A DNA stretch of 64,000 nt from Rhizobiales bacterium UBA3584 (GCA_002375765.1 DFMV01000017.1:27012-91011), one strand, 5' to 3'. Positions 44,935 to 53,815 are shown, counted from the stretch's first letter. The notes: generated by a model from the sequence alone, not told the origin. Numbers and translations are program-made.

Positions 44935-46506
44935 CTAGGCTCTGCCGACCGATTTCCCCGCCGGCTGCGCTTGGAGCGCCTCGGCCTGTTGTTGTGCCCG
45001 CTCCCCGATCAGATCGACATCGGAGCGCGCCGCCGCAAGCGCTTCATGGCCGCTTGCGAGACTGGAGCCGATCATTGCCGTCTCCTCACTTAAATTCAGT
45101 AAATGAGCGGTAACGGTGCTCATGGTCTCGGCCAGCACCTGCGCCCCTTGCGCCCCGGCATCGGCTTCCCCCAGCCCGGTCTTGACCAATGCCCTTATGT
45201 CCTTGGAGGTCTTGGCGCTGGCTTGAGCCAACTCGCGCACTTCGCTGGCCACCACGGCAAACCCTGCGCCCTTTTCCCCGGCCCGCGCCGCTTCAACGGC
45301 AGCGTTCAGCGCCAAAAGATTGGTGCGGAAAGCCACTTCCTCGATCCCGGCCACCAGCTTGTCGATCTTGCCCACCAGCCCGGTTACCGCCGCAACCCGC
45401 TCGCTTGTTTCTTCCGCCGACGCCCTGGCCTTTTCAAAATCCGCGCTGAGGCCCCTCGCACCCTCGGCTGTGCGTCCGGCAAGCGAGCGTCCGGCATCGA
45501 TCTCGCCGCGCACCGTTTCCATGTGATTGCGCGCATCGTCCGCCGACCGTGTCAGGGTCTGCGCCGCTTCACGGCAGATCTCAACAAGCGCTCCGACCTT
45601 TTCCAGCCGCTCGCGGGCCCGCCTGTGCATGTCGAGCGCCGTTTCGCGTTCGGCATCGATTCCCTCGATCTGCCGCGCCAGCCCGGTGATCCGCGCCGCC
45701 AGCCCGTCATTGGCCCCCTCATCGTCGATCGGGGCACCCTGCGCCAGGGCATCGAGCCGCGCCGCCGCCGCATCGAGCGTTGCCAGCCCCGCATTGACCA
45801 GGTCCAGTTCAGGCACGTCCTCGACGACGTCCGCAGCAATCCGATAGCCTGTGTGCCCTCCCGCCAGCGCCTGCCCGATCTCATCGAGCACACTCGCGGG
45901 AACCACGCGCCCCGGCCGGTCGAACTCGATCAGCCAGCGATCCGGAGCCAGCGGGCTGGCGATTGCGATATGGCGTTGCCCTGAAAGCGCCACCGCATGA
46001 CTTGTCGGCGTTTCCCCCAGCTCAACGGCTATGCCCAGCAGCGCGGCCGCCGTATCGGTCTCGGCACATTCAGGCGCAAGCGCCGTCAGCCCCGCGCTCA
46101 TCTTGACGATAATGCCCTGTCCATCGACCAGCATGGCCGGACGCGCCAGCGTTTCGAACGCTGTGCAATAGGTCATGGCGCGTTCCAGCCGCAGGCACAG
46201 ATTGGCGGTGATGGCCCGCATATGCTCGATTTCGCGGTTCTTGCCGATCGGCCCGCTCCCCACCGCCTCGCCCAGGCTCGAGAGCACACGCCGCTGTGCC
46301 CGGTCGGCAAGGATCGCGACCGCAAAACTGACGGCGATTGCCGCCACCCAGATCCCGCCAACCGCCAGCGGCCACCACGAAAGGGACGAGAAATTGACGG
46401 CAAGAAACAGGCAGACCGCGAGGGTCGCCGACCAGAGGGCCAGTAATGCGGTAACGAGGCGGGTTCGAGCCAATGGTCTGCCGACAATAAGAAAGCGTCG
46501 CGCCAC
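44935..46506 (-). CDS. Methyl-accepting chemotaxis-type receptor
   Basis: A 523-residue receptor with two adjacent N-terminal helices (about 15-38 and 43-67) and almost no periplasmic loop, so it senses from the cytoplasm or membrane. A PAS-like region (about 110-200) precedes the signalling coiled coil. The hairpin tip is typical ([20 protein letters not shown], then [13 protein letters not shown]). There is no C-terminal CheR-binding pentapeptide. The gene lies upstream of cheR-cheB and is the only receptor in the window, like the internal receptor of rhizobial che operons. Confidence 0.9.
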   Translation of the reverse strand: MARRFLIVGRPLARTRLVTALLALWSATLAVCLFLAVNFSSLSWWPLAVGGIWVAAIAVSFAVAILADRAQRRVLSSLGEAVGSGPIGKNREIEHMRAITANLCLRLERAMTYCTAFETLARPAMLVDGQGIIVKMSAGLTALAPECAETDTAAALLGIAVELGETPTSHAVALSGQRHIAIASPLAPDRWLIEFDRPGRVVPASVLDEIGQALAGGHTGYRIAADVVEDVPELDLVNAGLATLDAAAARLDALAQGAPIDDEGANDGLAARITGLARQIEGIDAERETALDMHRRARERLEKVGALVEICREAAQTLTRSADDARNHMETVRGEIDAGRSLAGRTAEGARGLSADFEKARASAEETSERVAAVTGLVGKIDKLVAGIEEVAFRTNLLALNAAVEAARAGEKGAGFAVVASEVRELAQASAKTSKDIRALVKTGLGEADAGAQGAQVLAETMSTVTAHLLNLSEETAMIGSSLASGHEALAAARSDVDLIGERAQQQAEALQAQPAGKSVGRA

Positions 46507-46576
46507 CCTAAAAGCCTATGGTTAATGCTTTGTGAGCATCCCCCCATCCCGGTAACATTATGGGAAGGTTTTCGCT

Positions 46577-47980
46577 CTACCCCGGCTGGTCCTTGATGGC
46601 TCTTTCCAGCACCGTGAAAATCGTCGGGTCCTTGCATTGCGCAACATTGAACCGCATGAACCGCCCGGCGGTGCGCGATGCGCTATAGACATTGCCCGGC
46701 GCCAGAACGATAGCGTCCGCCAGCGCCGTCCGCGCCACCCGCGCCGAATCCACCCCCTCGGGCAATTGCCCCCAGAGGTTGAACCCGCCGCGCGGCACGA
46801 TCCAGGGCTTTATCCCGATGCGCTGCAACGCCGCCGCGGTGTCGCCCTGTAACCGTGCCAGCCTGCGCCGCACCTCCTCGATATGCCGACGATACCCACC
46901 ACCGGCCAGGACCCCGGCAACGATTTCGGCGGCAACCGGGCTCGGTCCGCCGAACCCCGCGGCGATTTGCAGGTCGATCAGCCCCTCGATCCAGTCGGGC
47001 CGCGCGGCGATGTACCCGCAGCGCAACGAGGCCGAAACCGTCTTTGAAAAACTCCCGATGCGAACCACCCGGTCCAACCCGTCCAGCCCCGCCAGATGCG
47101 GCAAGGGTTCAGGCGCGAAATCGGTAAAAATGTCGTCTTCGACGATCGTGACGTCATGGGCCGCCGCCGACAGCACCCTGTGGGCGGTTTGGGCCGTAAC
47201 CATCGCCCCCGTCGGATTGTGCAGGCCGCTGTTGGTGACATAGAGCTTTGGCCGCTCGGCCGCCAGCACCGCCTCGAACCGCTCGATATCCGGTCCGCTC
47301 GGCGTATAAGGCACACCGACGATTTTCACCTGATGGGCGCGCAGCAGGGCCCGAAAGTTGAAGTAGCACGGATCGTCCACCACCACTGTGTCGCCCGGTC
47401 GCAAAACGAGACGGCACACCAGATCGATGGCGCTCGTTCCCGAGGCGGTCAGCATGAGCTGGTCGGGTGACGTCTCCACGCCGTCCGCCGCCAGACGCCC
47501 CCTTATGATGCGCCGCAGCGTCGCCGATCCCCGCGTCGAACCATAATCGACAAGCGCTCCATCGCCACCCCGCGCCAAAGCTCGCATCCCCTTGCGGATC
47601 GCCTCGACCGGCATCCAGTCCGCCGGAAGCCAGCCGCAACCGGGCTTGAGCGCTTCGGCGTCCCCATCGAGCGATTGCCGCGACACCCAGAACGGATCGA
47701 TATCGCGTTCCTGCGGCGCGATCTCCTGAGCGAGCGCCAGCGGCGGCAGCGCCGTGGCGCAAACGAAAAACCCCGCTCCCCGCCGCGCCCGGATCACCCC
47801 GTCGGCCACCAGCCGGTCATAGGCCTCGACCACCGTCGATGGGGAAACGCCCGTCTCTGCGGCCAGCGCGCGGATCGAGGGCAACCGGTCGCCGGCCACC
47901 AGCGCCCGGCTGGCCACCCGCCCCCTGATCGCCTGCATCACGGTTTCCGTCCGCCTGCCGATTTGCCCGATCGCGTTCAA
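46577..47980 (-). CDS. MocR-type PLP-dependent regulator (GntR HTH + aminotransferase)
   Basis: About 467 residues from a TTG at 47980. A longer frame to 48103 would run through the operator palindrome and was rejected. The N-terminal winged HTH (LPSIRALAAETGVSPSTVVEAYDRL) is joined to an aminotransferase fold with the PLP Lys in RIGSFSKTVSASLR and VVDDPCYFNF. MocR proteins use PLP adducts to control transport or synthesis of B6-related or amino compounds. Divergent from an EamA transporter that is its likely target. It interrupts the che region. Confidence 0.9.
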   Translation of the reverse strand: MNAIGQIGRRTETVMQAIRGRVASRALVAGDRLPSIRALAAETGVSPSTVVEAYDRLVADGVIRARRGAGFFVCATALPPLALAQEIAPQERDIDPFWVSRQSLDGDAEALKPGCGWLPADWMPVEAIRKGMRALARGGDGALVDYGSTRGSATLRRIIRGRLAADGVETSPDQLMLTASGTSAIDLVCRLVLRPGDTVVVDDPCYFNFRALLRAHQVKIVGVPYTPSGPDIERFEAVLAAERPKLYVTNSGLHNPTGAMVTAQTAHRVLSAAAHDVTIVEDDIFTDFAPEPLPHLAGLDGLDRVVRIGSFSKTVSASLRCGYIAARPDWIEGLIDLQIAAGFGGPSPVAAEIVAGVLAGGGYRRHIEEVRRRLARLQGDTAAALQRIGIKPWIVPRGGFNLWGQLPEGVDSARVARTALADAIVLAPGNVYSASRTAGRFMRFNVAQCKDPTIFTVLERAIKDQPG

Positions 47981-47998
47981 TGTATGCCTGCTCTTGCC

Positions 47999-48022
47999 AA
48001 TACAATTTTTCACTATTGTATT
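47999..48022. promoter_or_regulatory. MocR operator between divergent regulator and transporter
   Basis: Perfect inverted repeat AATACAAT-TTTTCACT-ATTGTATT, 8-bp arms with an 8-bp spacer, 18 bp upstream of the regulator start and 71 bp before the transporter start. AT-rich in a GC-rich setting. Position and symmetry fit a dimeric GntR-type HTH. Confidence 0.75.
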
Positions 48023-48093
48023 GATCTGTGTCTGTCCTGACCAGCCCTTCGCTCCTAGGGTCGCGCGGTCATGTGCAAAAGGTCGGCATAACA

Positions 48094-48954
48094 GTGAAAA
48101 CATCTCTTGAGGGCTGGGGCAGCGGTCTGCTCGGCATCGTCATCTTTTCCGGATCTCTGCCGGCCACCCGCGTCGCCGTCGCCGATTTCACTCCGCTGTT
48201 TCTCACCTCGGCCCGCGCCGCCATTGCCGCGCTTTTGGCTGCAGCCTGCCTTGTCGCGCTCGGCCAGCCCCGCCCCCGGCCCGCCGACCTCGTCTCGCTG
48301 GCCATCGTCGCCATCGGCGTCGTTGTCGGCTTTCCGTTGCTGACGGCCCTGGCGCTCGAGCACATCACCTCGGCGCGTTCGATCGTCTTTATCGGCCTGC
48401 TCCCGCTCGCCACCGCCGGGTTTGCCGTCCTGCGCGGCGGCGAAAACCCTCGCCCCGCCTTCTGGCTGTTTTCCGGCTTGGGCAGCGCCATCGTCATCGC
48501 CTTTGCCATCTCCGGCGGCGGCGCGGGATCGCTGATCGGCGATCTCTACATGATCGCCGCCATTATTGTGTGCGGCCTGGGCTATGCGGAAGGGGCCAGG
48601 CTTTCGCGGCGGCTGGGCGGCTGGCAGGTCATCTGCTGGGCGTTGGTGCTTTCGGCTCCGCTCATGGCAGCTCTGGCGTTCGCCACCCTGCCGTCCTCCT
48701 GGCAGGCCATCGGCACGCCCGCCTGGCTTGGCCTTGCCTATGTCTCGGTCTTTTCCATGCTGGTCGGCTTTGTCTTCTGGTATCGCGGCCTGGCGCTCGG
48801 CGGCATCGCCGGCGTCGGCCAGCTCCAGTTGCTCCAGCCCTTTTTCGGGCTGGCGCTTTCAGGTCTGGTTCTGGGCGAACCCATCGCCGCCGCGATGCTG
48901 GCAGCCACCGCCATCATCGTCGTCTGCGTCGCCCTGGCCCGGCGCTTTGCGTGA
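48094..48954 (+). CDS. EamA/DMT-family transporter
   Basis: A 286-residue inner-membrane transporter from the GTG at 48094, with ten hydrophobic segments in two repeated EamA halves (TRVAVADFTPLFLTSARAAIAAL; GLGYAEGARLSRRLGGWQVICW; QPFFGLALSGLVLGEPI). Members export amino acids and metabolites. Divergent from, and presumably regulated by, the MocR protein, so an amino acid or B6-like substrate is plausible. Confidence 0.88.
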   Translation: MKTSLEGWGSGLLGIVIFSGSLPATRVAVADFTPLFLTSARAAIAALLAAACLVALGQPRPRPADLVSLAIVAIGVVVGFPLLTALALEHITSARSIVFIGLLPLATAGFAVLRGGENPRPAFWLFSGLGSAIVIAFAISGGGAGSLIGDLYMIAAIIVCGLGYAEGARLSRRLGGWQVICWALVLSAPLMAALAFATLPSSWQAIGTPAWLGLAYVSVFSMLVGFVFWYRGLALGGIAGVGQLQLLQPFFGLALSGLVLGEPIAAAMLAATAIIVVCVALARRFA

Positions 48955-48988
48955 CTGCCGTTAGGACCAGTCGACATTCAGCTCAGGG

Positions 48989-49561
48989 CTAGAACAATTC
49001 GATATCGTCGAGCACAGGCTTGGCGGGCTGCTGTTTGGCGATCGCCAGTTCTTCGCGCACCAGCCTTGCGTTGTCGGTTGAATCGAGCCGTTTGACAAAG
49101 GCCCGCCCGGCAAAGGGCTGGAACATCACCCGCCGGGCATAATTGCCCCCCATGTCCTGGCTCGAAAGCACATAGCCTTCATTGCTCAGGAACTCGCGCA
49201 CGAACTCGATGTTCTTCATGCCCACATCATGCATGCCCGCATGAATGTTGCCGCCCCCGAACACCTTGAATTCGAGATTGCTCTTGCGCCCGGTGCCCTT
49301 GCTCAAAACCATGTTGATGAGCTGCTCCATGGCGAACGCGCCATAGCGTGCCGATTCCCCGAACCTGTCCTTGGACGATCCTGACTGGCTGGCCAATAGA
49401 AAGTGGTTCATGCCCCCCACTTGCGCCACCCTGTCGCGCACGCAAGCCGAAATGCACGATCCCAGAATCGTCGAAAACGTCGCATCGGGCTCGTTCGATA
49501 TTACACAATCACCCTGGTGGACGGTGGTCACCACGCCACGGGTGAAGGTATCGGGCATCAA
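48989..49561 (-). CDS. cheD: Chemoreceptor glutamine deamidase CheD
   Basis: A 190-residue adaptation protein deamidating receptor glutamines. The catalytic Cys is in STILGSCISACV, the His in GGMNHFLL, and GGGNIHAGMHDVG follows. The protein ends VLDDIELF, an acidic-hydrophobic tail resembling the tail of the facing 117-residue protein (GEVEFF). Start is MetMet; either is possible. It lies upstream of the EamA gene and divergent from the CheT-like gene, separated from cheB/cheR by the MocR/EamA insertion. Confidence 0.95.
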   Translation of the reverse strand: MMPDTFTRGVVTTVHQGDCVISNEPDATFSTILGSCISACVRDRVAQVGGMNHFLLASQSGSSKDRFGESARYGAFAMEQLINMVLSKGTGRKSNLEFKVFGGGNIHAGMHDVGMKNIEFVREFLSNEGYVLSSQDMGGNYARRVMFQPFAGRAFVKRLDSTDNARLVREELAIAKQQPAKPVLDDIELF

Positions 49562-49660
49562 GACAATTCAAACGGCATTAACCGCTTCCCTGGAGCTTTT
49601 CGAAAACCCGGCATGGCCCGGGTTTCCCATTGGAATTTTTCCGAACCTATCGCGCCATTC

Positions 49661-49677
49661 GTTAGCCATTTGCTAAC
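49661..49677. promoter_or_regulatory. Palindrome between cheD and the CheT-like gene
   Basis: GTTAGC-CATTT-GCTAAC lies in the 213-bp divergent gap. Read as TTAG-N7-CTAAC it resembles the CtrA box TTAA-N7-TTAAC with two mismatches. CtrA controls motility genes in Hyphomicrobiales. The match is imperfect. Confidence 0.35.
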
Positions 49678-49774
49678 CCTAACCGGCGATGAGTACGGAT
49701 AGGGGAAATTGGCAAGCATCGGTTTAGAAGTCTGCCATTATGATCGCCATGATTGTGAATCGGGGGTTACGTGC

Positions 49775-50128
49775 ATGAGCTTGCACAAACTGGCCAGAGA
49801 GCTGGAAGAAACCGCTCGCCAGACGGCGGAAATGGTTGATGGCATCACCGCCAGCCTCCTCACGCTCGGCGACACCTCGATCGATTGCAGCGCCGCCCGC
49901 TCCACCGCCATCCGCCAGATCGTCGTCGCCCTCCAGATGCAGGACCGCATCGAACAGCGCTGCCGCAACATGGCCGACGCCGCCCGCAAGATCGCCGATC
50001 TCTCCGATGGCAACGACGCCCAGGCCGCCGAGGGCGTCTGGTCGACCCTCACTCTCGACGAGTTGCGCGACGAATCCCTCTCGGGCATCGCCGCCCGCAC
50101 CAATACCGGCGAAGTCGAGTTTTTCTAG
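49775..50128 (+). CDS. Small chemotaxis-linked protein with CheZ-like DxxxQ motif (CheT candidate)
   Basis: A 117-residue all-helical protein from the ATG at 49775, with helix 1 at about 1-30 and helix 2 at about 42-72. Helix 2 contains QDRIEQ, in which Asp57 and Gln61 are spaced as the catalytic Asp and Gln of CheZ. Small DxxxQ proteins called CheT sit next to cheD in Sinorhizobium-type operons and dephosphorylate CheY. Here it is divergent from cheD. The C-terminus GEVEFF is acidic-hydrophobic, as in the CheY-binding tail of CheZ. No CheZ, CheC or CheX is in the window. The phosphatase role is inference. Confidence 0.7.
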   Translation: MSLHKLARELEETARQTAEMVDGITASLLTLGDTSIDCSAARSTAIRQIVVALQMQDRIEQRCRNMADAARKIADLSDGNDAQAAEGVWSTLTLDELRDESLSGIAARTNTGEVEFF

Positions 50129-50271
50129 GGGTTTGGTGAAAGGCGGGACTAACCGCTCGGCCGCCCACGGCATTTGCCAAAGTCACCAACAGGTTCGGCT
50201 TCCACCCCGCCCCGGCTATTGATCGGTTATCCTTGACGTCCTAAAAGCCAGCCGGCTGCAGAAGGAGATTT

Positions 50272-50289
50272 ATGCGCAGAGGCTTGTGA
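50272..50289 (+). other. Five-codon mini-ORF behind a strong ribosome-binding site
   Basis: GAAGGAGA lies 4-8 nt before ATG-CGC-AGA-GGC-TTG-TGA, 83 bp upstream of the acetyltransferase start at 50372. The strong site has no longer frame behind it. It could be a leader peptide or the remains of a displaced gene start. The rest of 50129-50371 shows nothing else. Confidence 0.3.
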
Positions 50290-50371
50290 TCGTAGCCGCA
50301 AATAGCGGTATCGCCCGGCACCAAAACAATGGTCGCCGGACCTCTTTGCATATGTTTTCTTCGGAGTTCTC

Positions 50372-50821
50372 ATGAAAAACGAGAACGTTGTAATCCGGCC
50401 TTTCGAGGCGACGGACACTACCAAGCTCTCCCGCATCTGGCTCGAAGCCTCACTGGTTGCACATCCTTTTATCGGCGAGAGCCGTTTGATGGAACAACGC
50501 GCGCTTATTGAAGAGCAATATCTGCCGGGTGCTGAAACATGGGTTGCGACTTTGAGCGATCAACCCACCGGCTTCATCAGCCTGCTTGAAACCTTCATCG
50601 GAGGATTGTTTGTTTCCCCGAAATGGCAAGGCATGGGCATCGGGCGCCATCTCATCGCGCACGCGCTGGGCTTGAAGGGAGAGCTTTTGCTTGAAGTCTA
50701 CACGCGCAACCAGCAGGCGATGGGCTTTTATCGTGCGCTAGGTTTTGAGGAGCTTTCTCGACGCCCGATCGACGACGAAGGCTACCCGTTCGAAAATGCA
50801 CGTTTACGGCTGATCGGCTAA
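50372..50821 (+). CDS. GNAT family N-acetyltransferase (YjaB-like)
   Basis: A 149-residue GNAT with acetyl-CoA loop QGMGIGRHLIAHAL and C-terminal NQQAMGFYRALGFEELSRRP, close in layout to E. coli YjaB/YhbS-like enzymes (HPFIGESRL, then LLEVYTRNQ). Codon use is less GC-rich than neighbours (frequent TTT, GAA, CAA, TTG) and it sits alone between cheW and the CheT-like gene, so it looks like a recent arrival in the che region. Substrate unknown. Confidence 0.85.
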   Translation: MKNENVVIRPFEATDTTKLSRIWLEASLVAHPFIGESRLMEQRALIEEQYLPGAETWVATLSDQPTGFISLLETFIGGLFVSPKWQGMGIGRHLIAHALGLKGELLLEVYTRNQQAMGFYRALGFEELSRRPIDDEGYPFENARLRLIG

Positions 50822-50888
50822 CGTTTGTCGGGCGGCAAAGTCGCCGCCCGACCGACCCGACCCCCTCATGGCCCACCATTCCCACACG

Positions 50889-50917
50889 AAAAAACCCGCC
50901 GGCTCGCGCAGGCGGGT
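50889..50917 (-). terminator. Intrinsic terminator of cheW
   Basis: On the minus strand ACCCGCC and GGCGGGT arms (50894-50900, 50911-50917) enclose a 10-nt loop and are followed by TTTTTTCG. 26 bp after the cheW stop. Confidence 0.8.
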
Positions 50918-50942
50918 CCGTCAAATCGTTCTTGCTGCTCTC

Positions 50943-51431
50943 TCAGGCGTCGATCTTGGCGCCCGAAACAACGGCGGCCAGGTCGATCAGCCCGACCATG
51001 CGGCTGTCATGGGTGACGATCCCGTTCAAGAGCTCGGTATCGACCGAATTGCCCTCGGGCACCGCATGGATGTCGTCCTTGGAAACCGTCAGGATGTCCG
51101 AGACCGCATCGACCAGGATGCCGATCCACTTTTCCCCCACGCTCATCACCACCACGACATGGTTCTTTGTGGGGTTGGTCTTGCCATCCCCGAACCGGGC
51201 GCGCAGATCGAAGATCGGCACGATGGTGCCGCGCAGATTGATGACCCCGCGCACATATTCGCGCGTATTGGGCAATGGCGTCGCCCCGTTCCAGGCGCGG
51301 ATTTCGCGCACTGTGGTAATTTCGACGCCATAGATCTGTTCGTCGATGGAAAAGGCAATCAGCTGCAGCGAATTTTGGCTGGCTCCTGCCGTTGTGTCCG
51401 AATATTCGTCGCGAAGACCAAGCGCTTCCAT
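50943..51431 (-). CDS. cheW: Chemotaxis adaptor CheW
   Basis: A 162-residue coupling protein linking receptors to CheA. Single CheW domain with QLIAFSIDEQIYGVEITTVREI, then YVRGVINLRGTIVPIFDLR, then VVVMSVGEKWIGILVDAVSDIL. It is separated from cheA by a family A repeat rather than being tightly coupled. Confidence 0.96.
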   Translation of the reverse strand: MEALGLRDEYSDTTAGASQNSLQLIAFSIDEQIYGVEITTVREIRAWNGATPLPNTREYVRGVINLRGTIVPIFDLRARFGDGKTNPTKNHVVVVMSVGEKWIGILVDAVSDILTVSKDDIHAVPEGNSVDTELLNGIVTHDSRMVGLIDLAAVVSGAKIDA

Positions 51432-51493
51432 GTCGTGACCTCACTGGAACGGGGAGCGTTCTGCCCCCCAAGGTGTCGAGCCTTGCGGCCCCT

Positions 51494-51597
51494 AGAGCGT
51501 TTCCTGGATAAGTGGGTCCCACTTATCCGGTTTAAGAAACGCGACAAAACAAAGACCTAGATCGTTGCGCCGTTTCCATGAAACGGTGAAATGATCT
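51494..51597. repeat. Structured intergenic repeat, family A copy 2
   Basis: A 104-bp element between cheA and cheW that overlaps the first two bases of the cheA stop codon (on the + strand). Perfect internal hairpins GGATAAGTGGG-T-CCCACTTATCC and CCGTTTC-CAT-GAAACGG, with imperfect terminal inverted repeats AGAGCGTTTCC / GAAATGATCT. Same order of parts as 28584-28685. Confidence 0.9.
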
Positions 51598-53815
51598 ATG
51601 CAGCATTCTGATGCGCATTTCCCGACTTGAGAGATTGCACATCAACAATCAACGCAACGTTACCATCGCCAAGGATCGTGCCTCCCGCGATGCCGTCGAT
51701 GCGTTCAAAATTCTCTTCAAGCGATTTGATGACCACCTGTTGCTGGCCGATGATGTCGTCCACAACCAGCGCGATCTTGGAATTGCCTTCTGCCTCGCAC
51801 AGCACGACAAACCCCTCCGCGTCGTCCTTTTGCGAGACCATCTGGAACCGGTCGGCCAGATCGACCACCTGCACATATTCCCCGCGCACCTGCAAAACCT
51901 TGCCGCCCGAGGGCATATACCCGAAATCGGCGCGCGAATTCTGGATCGTTTCGACAATGGAAGAGAGCGGGATCACATAGGGGCTGCCGGCCACCTTGAC
52001 CAGCATGACGTCGAGCACGGCCAGCGTTAAGGGCAGGCGCAGCGTCATCCGCGTGCCCTTGCCGGTCCAGCTTCTCACATGCACCGAACCGCCGATCTTT
52101 TTGATGTTGGACAGGACAACGTCCATGCCAACGCCACGGCCGGAAATGTCGGAAACCTCCGACGCGGTCGAAAAGCCCGGCGCAAAGATCAGGTTGTCGA
52201 TCTGCTCCTCGGTCAATTGCTGGTCGGGTCCGACCACGCCGCGCTCGCGGGCGATTTCGAGCACCCGCTCGCGATTGATCCCGCCCCCGTCATCTTCGAC
52301 GATGATCAGGATATTGCCGCCCGCCTGTTCGGCTGAGAGCCGCACGGTGCCGATTTCGGGCTTGCCGCTCGCCATGCGCTTTTCGGGGGATTCGATCCCG
52401 TGGTCGGCCGAATTGCGCACCATATGGGTCAGCGGATCGGAAAGCTGCTCGATCACCGTCTTGTCGATTTCGGTGTTCTCGCCGATGGTTTCGAGCTTGA
52501 TCTTCTTGCCGGTCTTGGACGCCAGCTCGCGCACCAGGCGCGGCATGCGTGAAAACACCGATTTGACCGGCTGGGCACGGATGGCCATCACGGCGTCCTG
52601 CAGCCCGCGGGTTGTCTGGGCCAGAACCTCGATGCCCCGCACCAGCTCCTGATAGCGGTCACGGATGGCGTCATCCATCTGCTGGGTCAACATCGACTGG
52701 GTGATGACAAGTTCGCCCACCATGTTGACCACGCGGTCCACCTTGTCGAGATCGACGCGGATCGAGCTCATGCCCACCGGGCGTCCCGATCCGGACTCTT
52801 CGGCAGGTTCAGCCGGCTTGGTCGCCATCGGCACCACATTGGGTGCAGCGGACGGTGCCGGTGCATCCCGGGTCTCCTCTGAAACCGGCGGCTCTGGCAA
52901 GTCCGCAATCTCGGGCACGACGATATCGTCGGGTTCCCCGCTCGGAATGAACTTGCGCTCGGATTTGGCCTCTTCGGCCAGCGCCGCAAAGCTGGGCAGG
53001 TCATCCTCGATCATCACGGGCGCGGCACCGCCTTTTTCGATGACGATTTCGCAATCGCCATCCACGAACTCGAAGACCTCGCGGATCGTTTCTTCGCTTG
53101 CCTTGTCCGAAACGAGCGTTATCGTCCACGAGCAATAGACCCCGAACGGCTCGAACGCCGACAGCGCCGGGATCGGGGAGAGGTTCGGCTCGACGCTCAT
53201 CTCGCCCAGCAAACCCAGTTCGCGGAACAGCAGCAGCGGATCATTGGCCCGCTCGTAGAGCGTGGAAAAGGGCGTGAACTTGATCGTCCACACGCTCGCC
53301 CCGTCGGCAGAGGGCGCAACCGAGGCCATGGGCTTGTCGGCGTCGAAATTGACAGCGACGGGCGTGAAATCGATGTCGAAATCGTCCATCGGTTCTTCGT
53401 CCTGGGCCGGGTCTGCGCCCGGAGCCGCTTCGCCCCTTGCCAACGCGTCGAACTGGGCTTTTTCCACGGCGCCGTAATCGGCCGCCAGTGTTTCCCCCTC
53501 GCGCGCCGCCGTCACGAAATCGGCCACGATGTCGATGGAGCGGATGCAAAGAACGACGACGTCTTCGCTCAATTCCACCCTTCCGTCGCGCACATAGTCG
53601 AGCAGCGTTTCAAAGCTGTGGGCGAACTTGACCAGCGCGTCGAACCCGAAGGCCCCGCCACCGCCCTTGATCGAGTGGATGGCCCGGAACACGGCATTGA
53701 GCCTGTCCCCGTCCCGGTCACCCTCCTGGATGGCCGAAAACTGCTCCTCGAGTTCGAGCAGCAGTTCGGAACATTCGTCGAAATATGTGGCCTTGAATTC
53801 GTCGAGGTCACTCAT
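51596..53815 (-). CDS. cheA: Chemotaxis histidine kinase CheA
   Basis: A 739-residue kinase. N-terminal Hpt domain with phospho-His47 in AIHSIKGGGG. A middle region (about 160-270) with two ferredoxin-like strands precedes a Pro/Glu-rich linker. Next come the dimerisation helices (about 345-410), the HATPase domain with N-box HMVRNSADHGIESP and G-boxes EDDGGGI and GRGVGMDV, and the C-terminal CheW-like domain. Phosphorylates the two CheY proteins and CheB. Downstream of cheY and the STAS gene in one direction. Confidence 0.97.
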   Translation of the reverse strand: MSDLDEFKATYFDECSELLLELEEQFSAIQEGDRDGDRLNAVFRAIHSIKGGGGAFGFDALVKFAHSFETLLDYVRDGRVELSEDVVVLCIRSIDIVADFVTAAREGETLAADYGAVEKAQFDALARGEAAPGADPAQDEEPMDDFDIDFTPVAVNFDADKPMASVAPSADGASVWTIKFTPFSTLYERANDPLLLFRELGLLGEMSVEPNLSPIPALSAFEPFGVYCSWTITLVSDKASEETIREVFEFVDGDCEIVIEKGGAAPVMIEDDLPSFAALAEEAKSERKFIPSGEPDDIVVPEIADLPEPPVSEETRDAPAPSAAPNVVPMATKPAEPAEESGSGRPVGMSSIRVDLDKVDRVVNMVGELVITQSMLTQQMDDAIRDRYQELVRGIEVLAQTTRGLQDAVMAIRAQPVKSVFSRMPRLVRELASKTGKKIKLETIGENTEIDKTVIEQLSDPLTHMVRNSADHGIESPEKRMASGKPEIGTVRLSAEQAGGNILIIVEDDGGGINRERVLEIARERGVVGPDQQLTEEQIDNLIFAPGFSTASEVSDISGRGVGMDVVLSNIKKIGGSVHVRSWTGKGTRMTLRLPLTLAVLDVMLVKVAGSPYVIPLSSIVETIQNSRADFGYMPSGGKVLQVRGEYVQVVDLADRFQMVSQKDDAEGFVVLCEAEGNSKIALVVDDIIGQQQVVIKSLEENFERIDGIAGGTILGDGNVALIVDVQSLKSGNAHQNAA

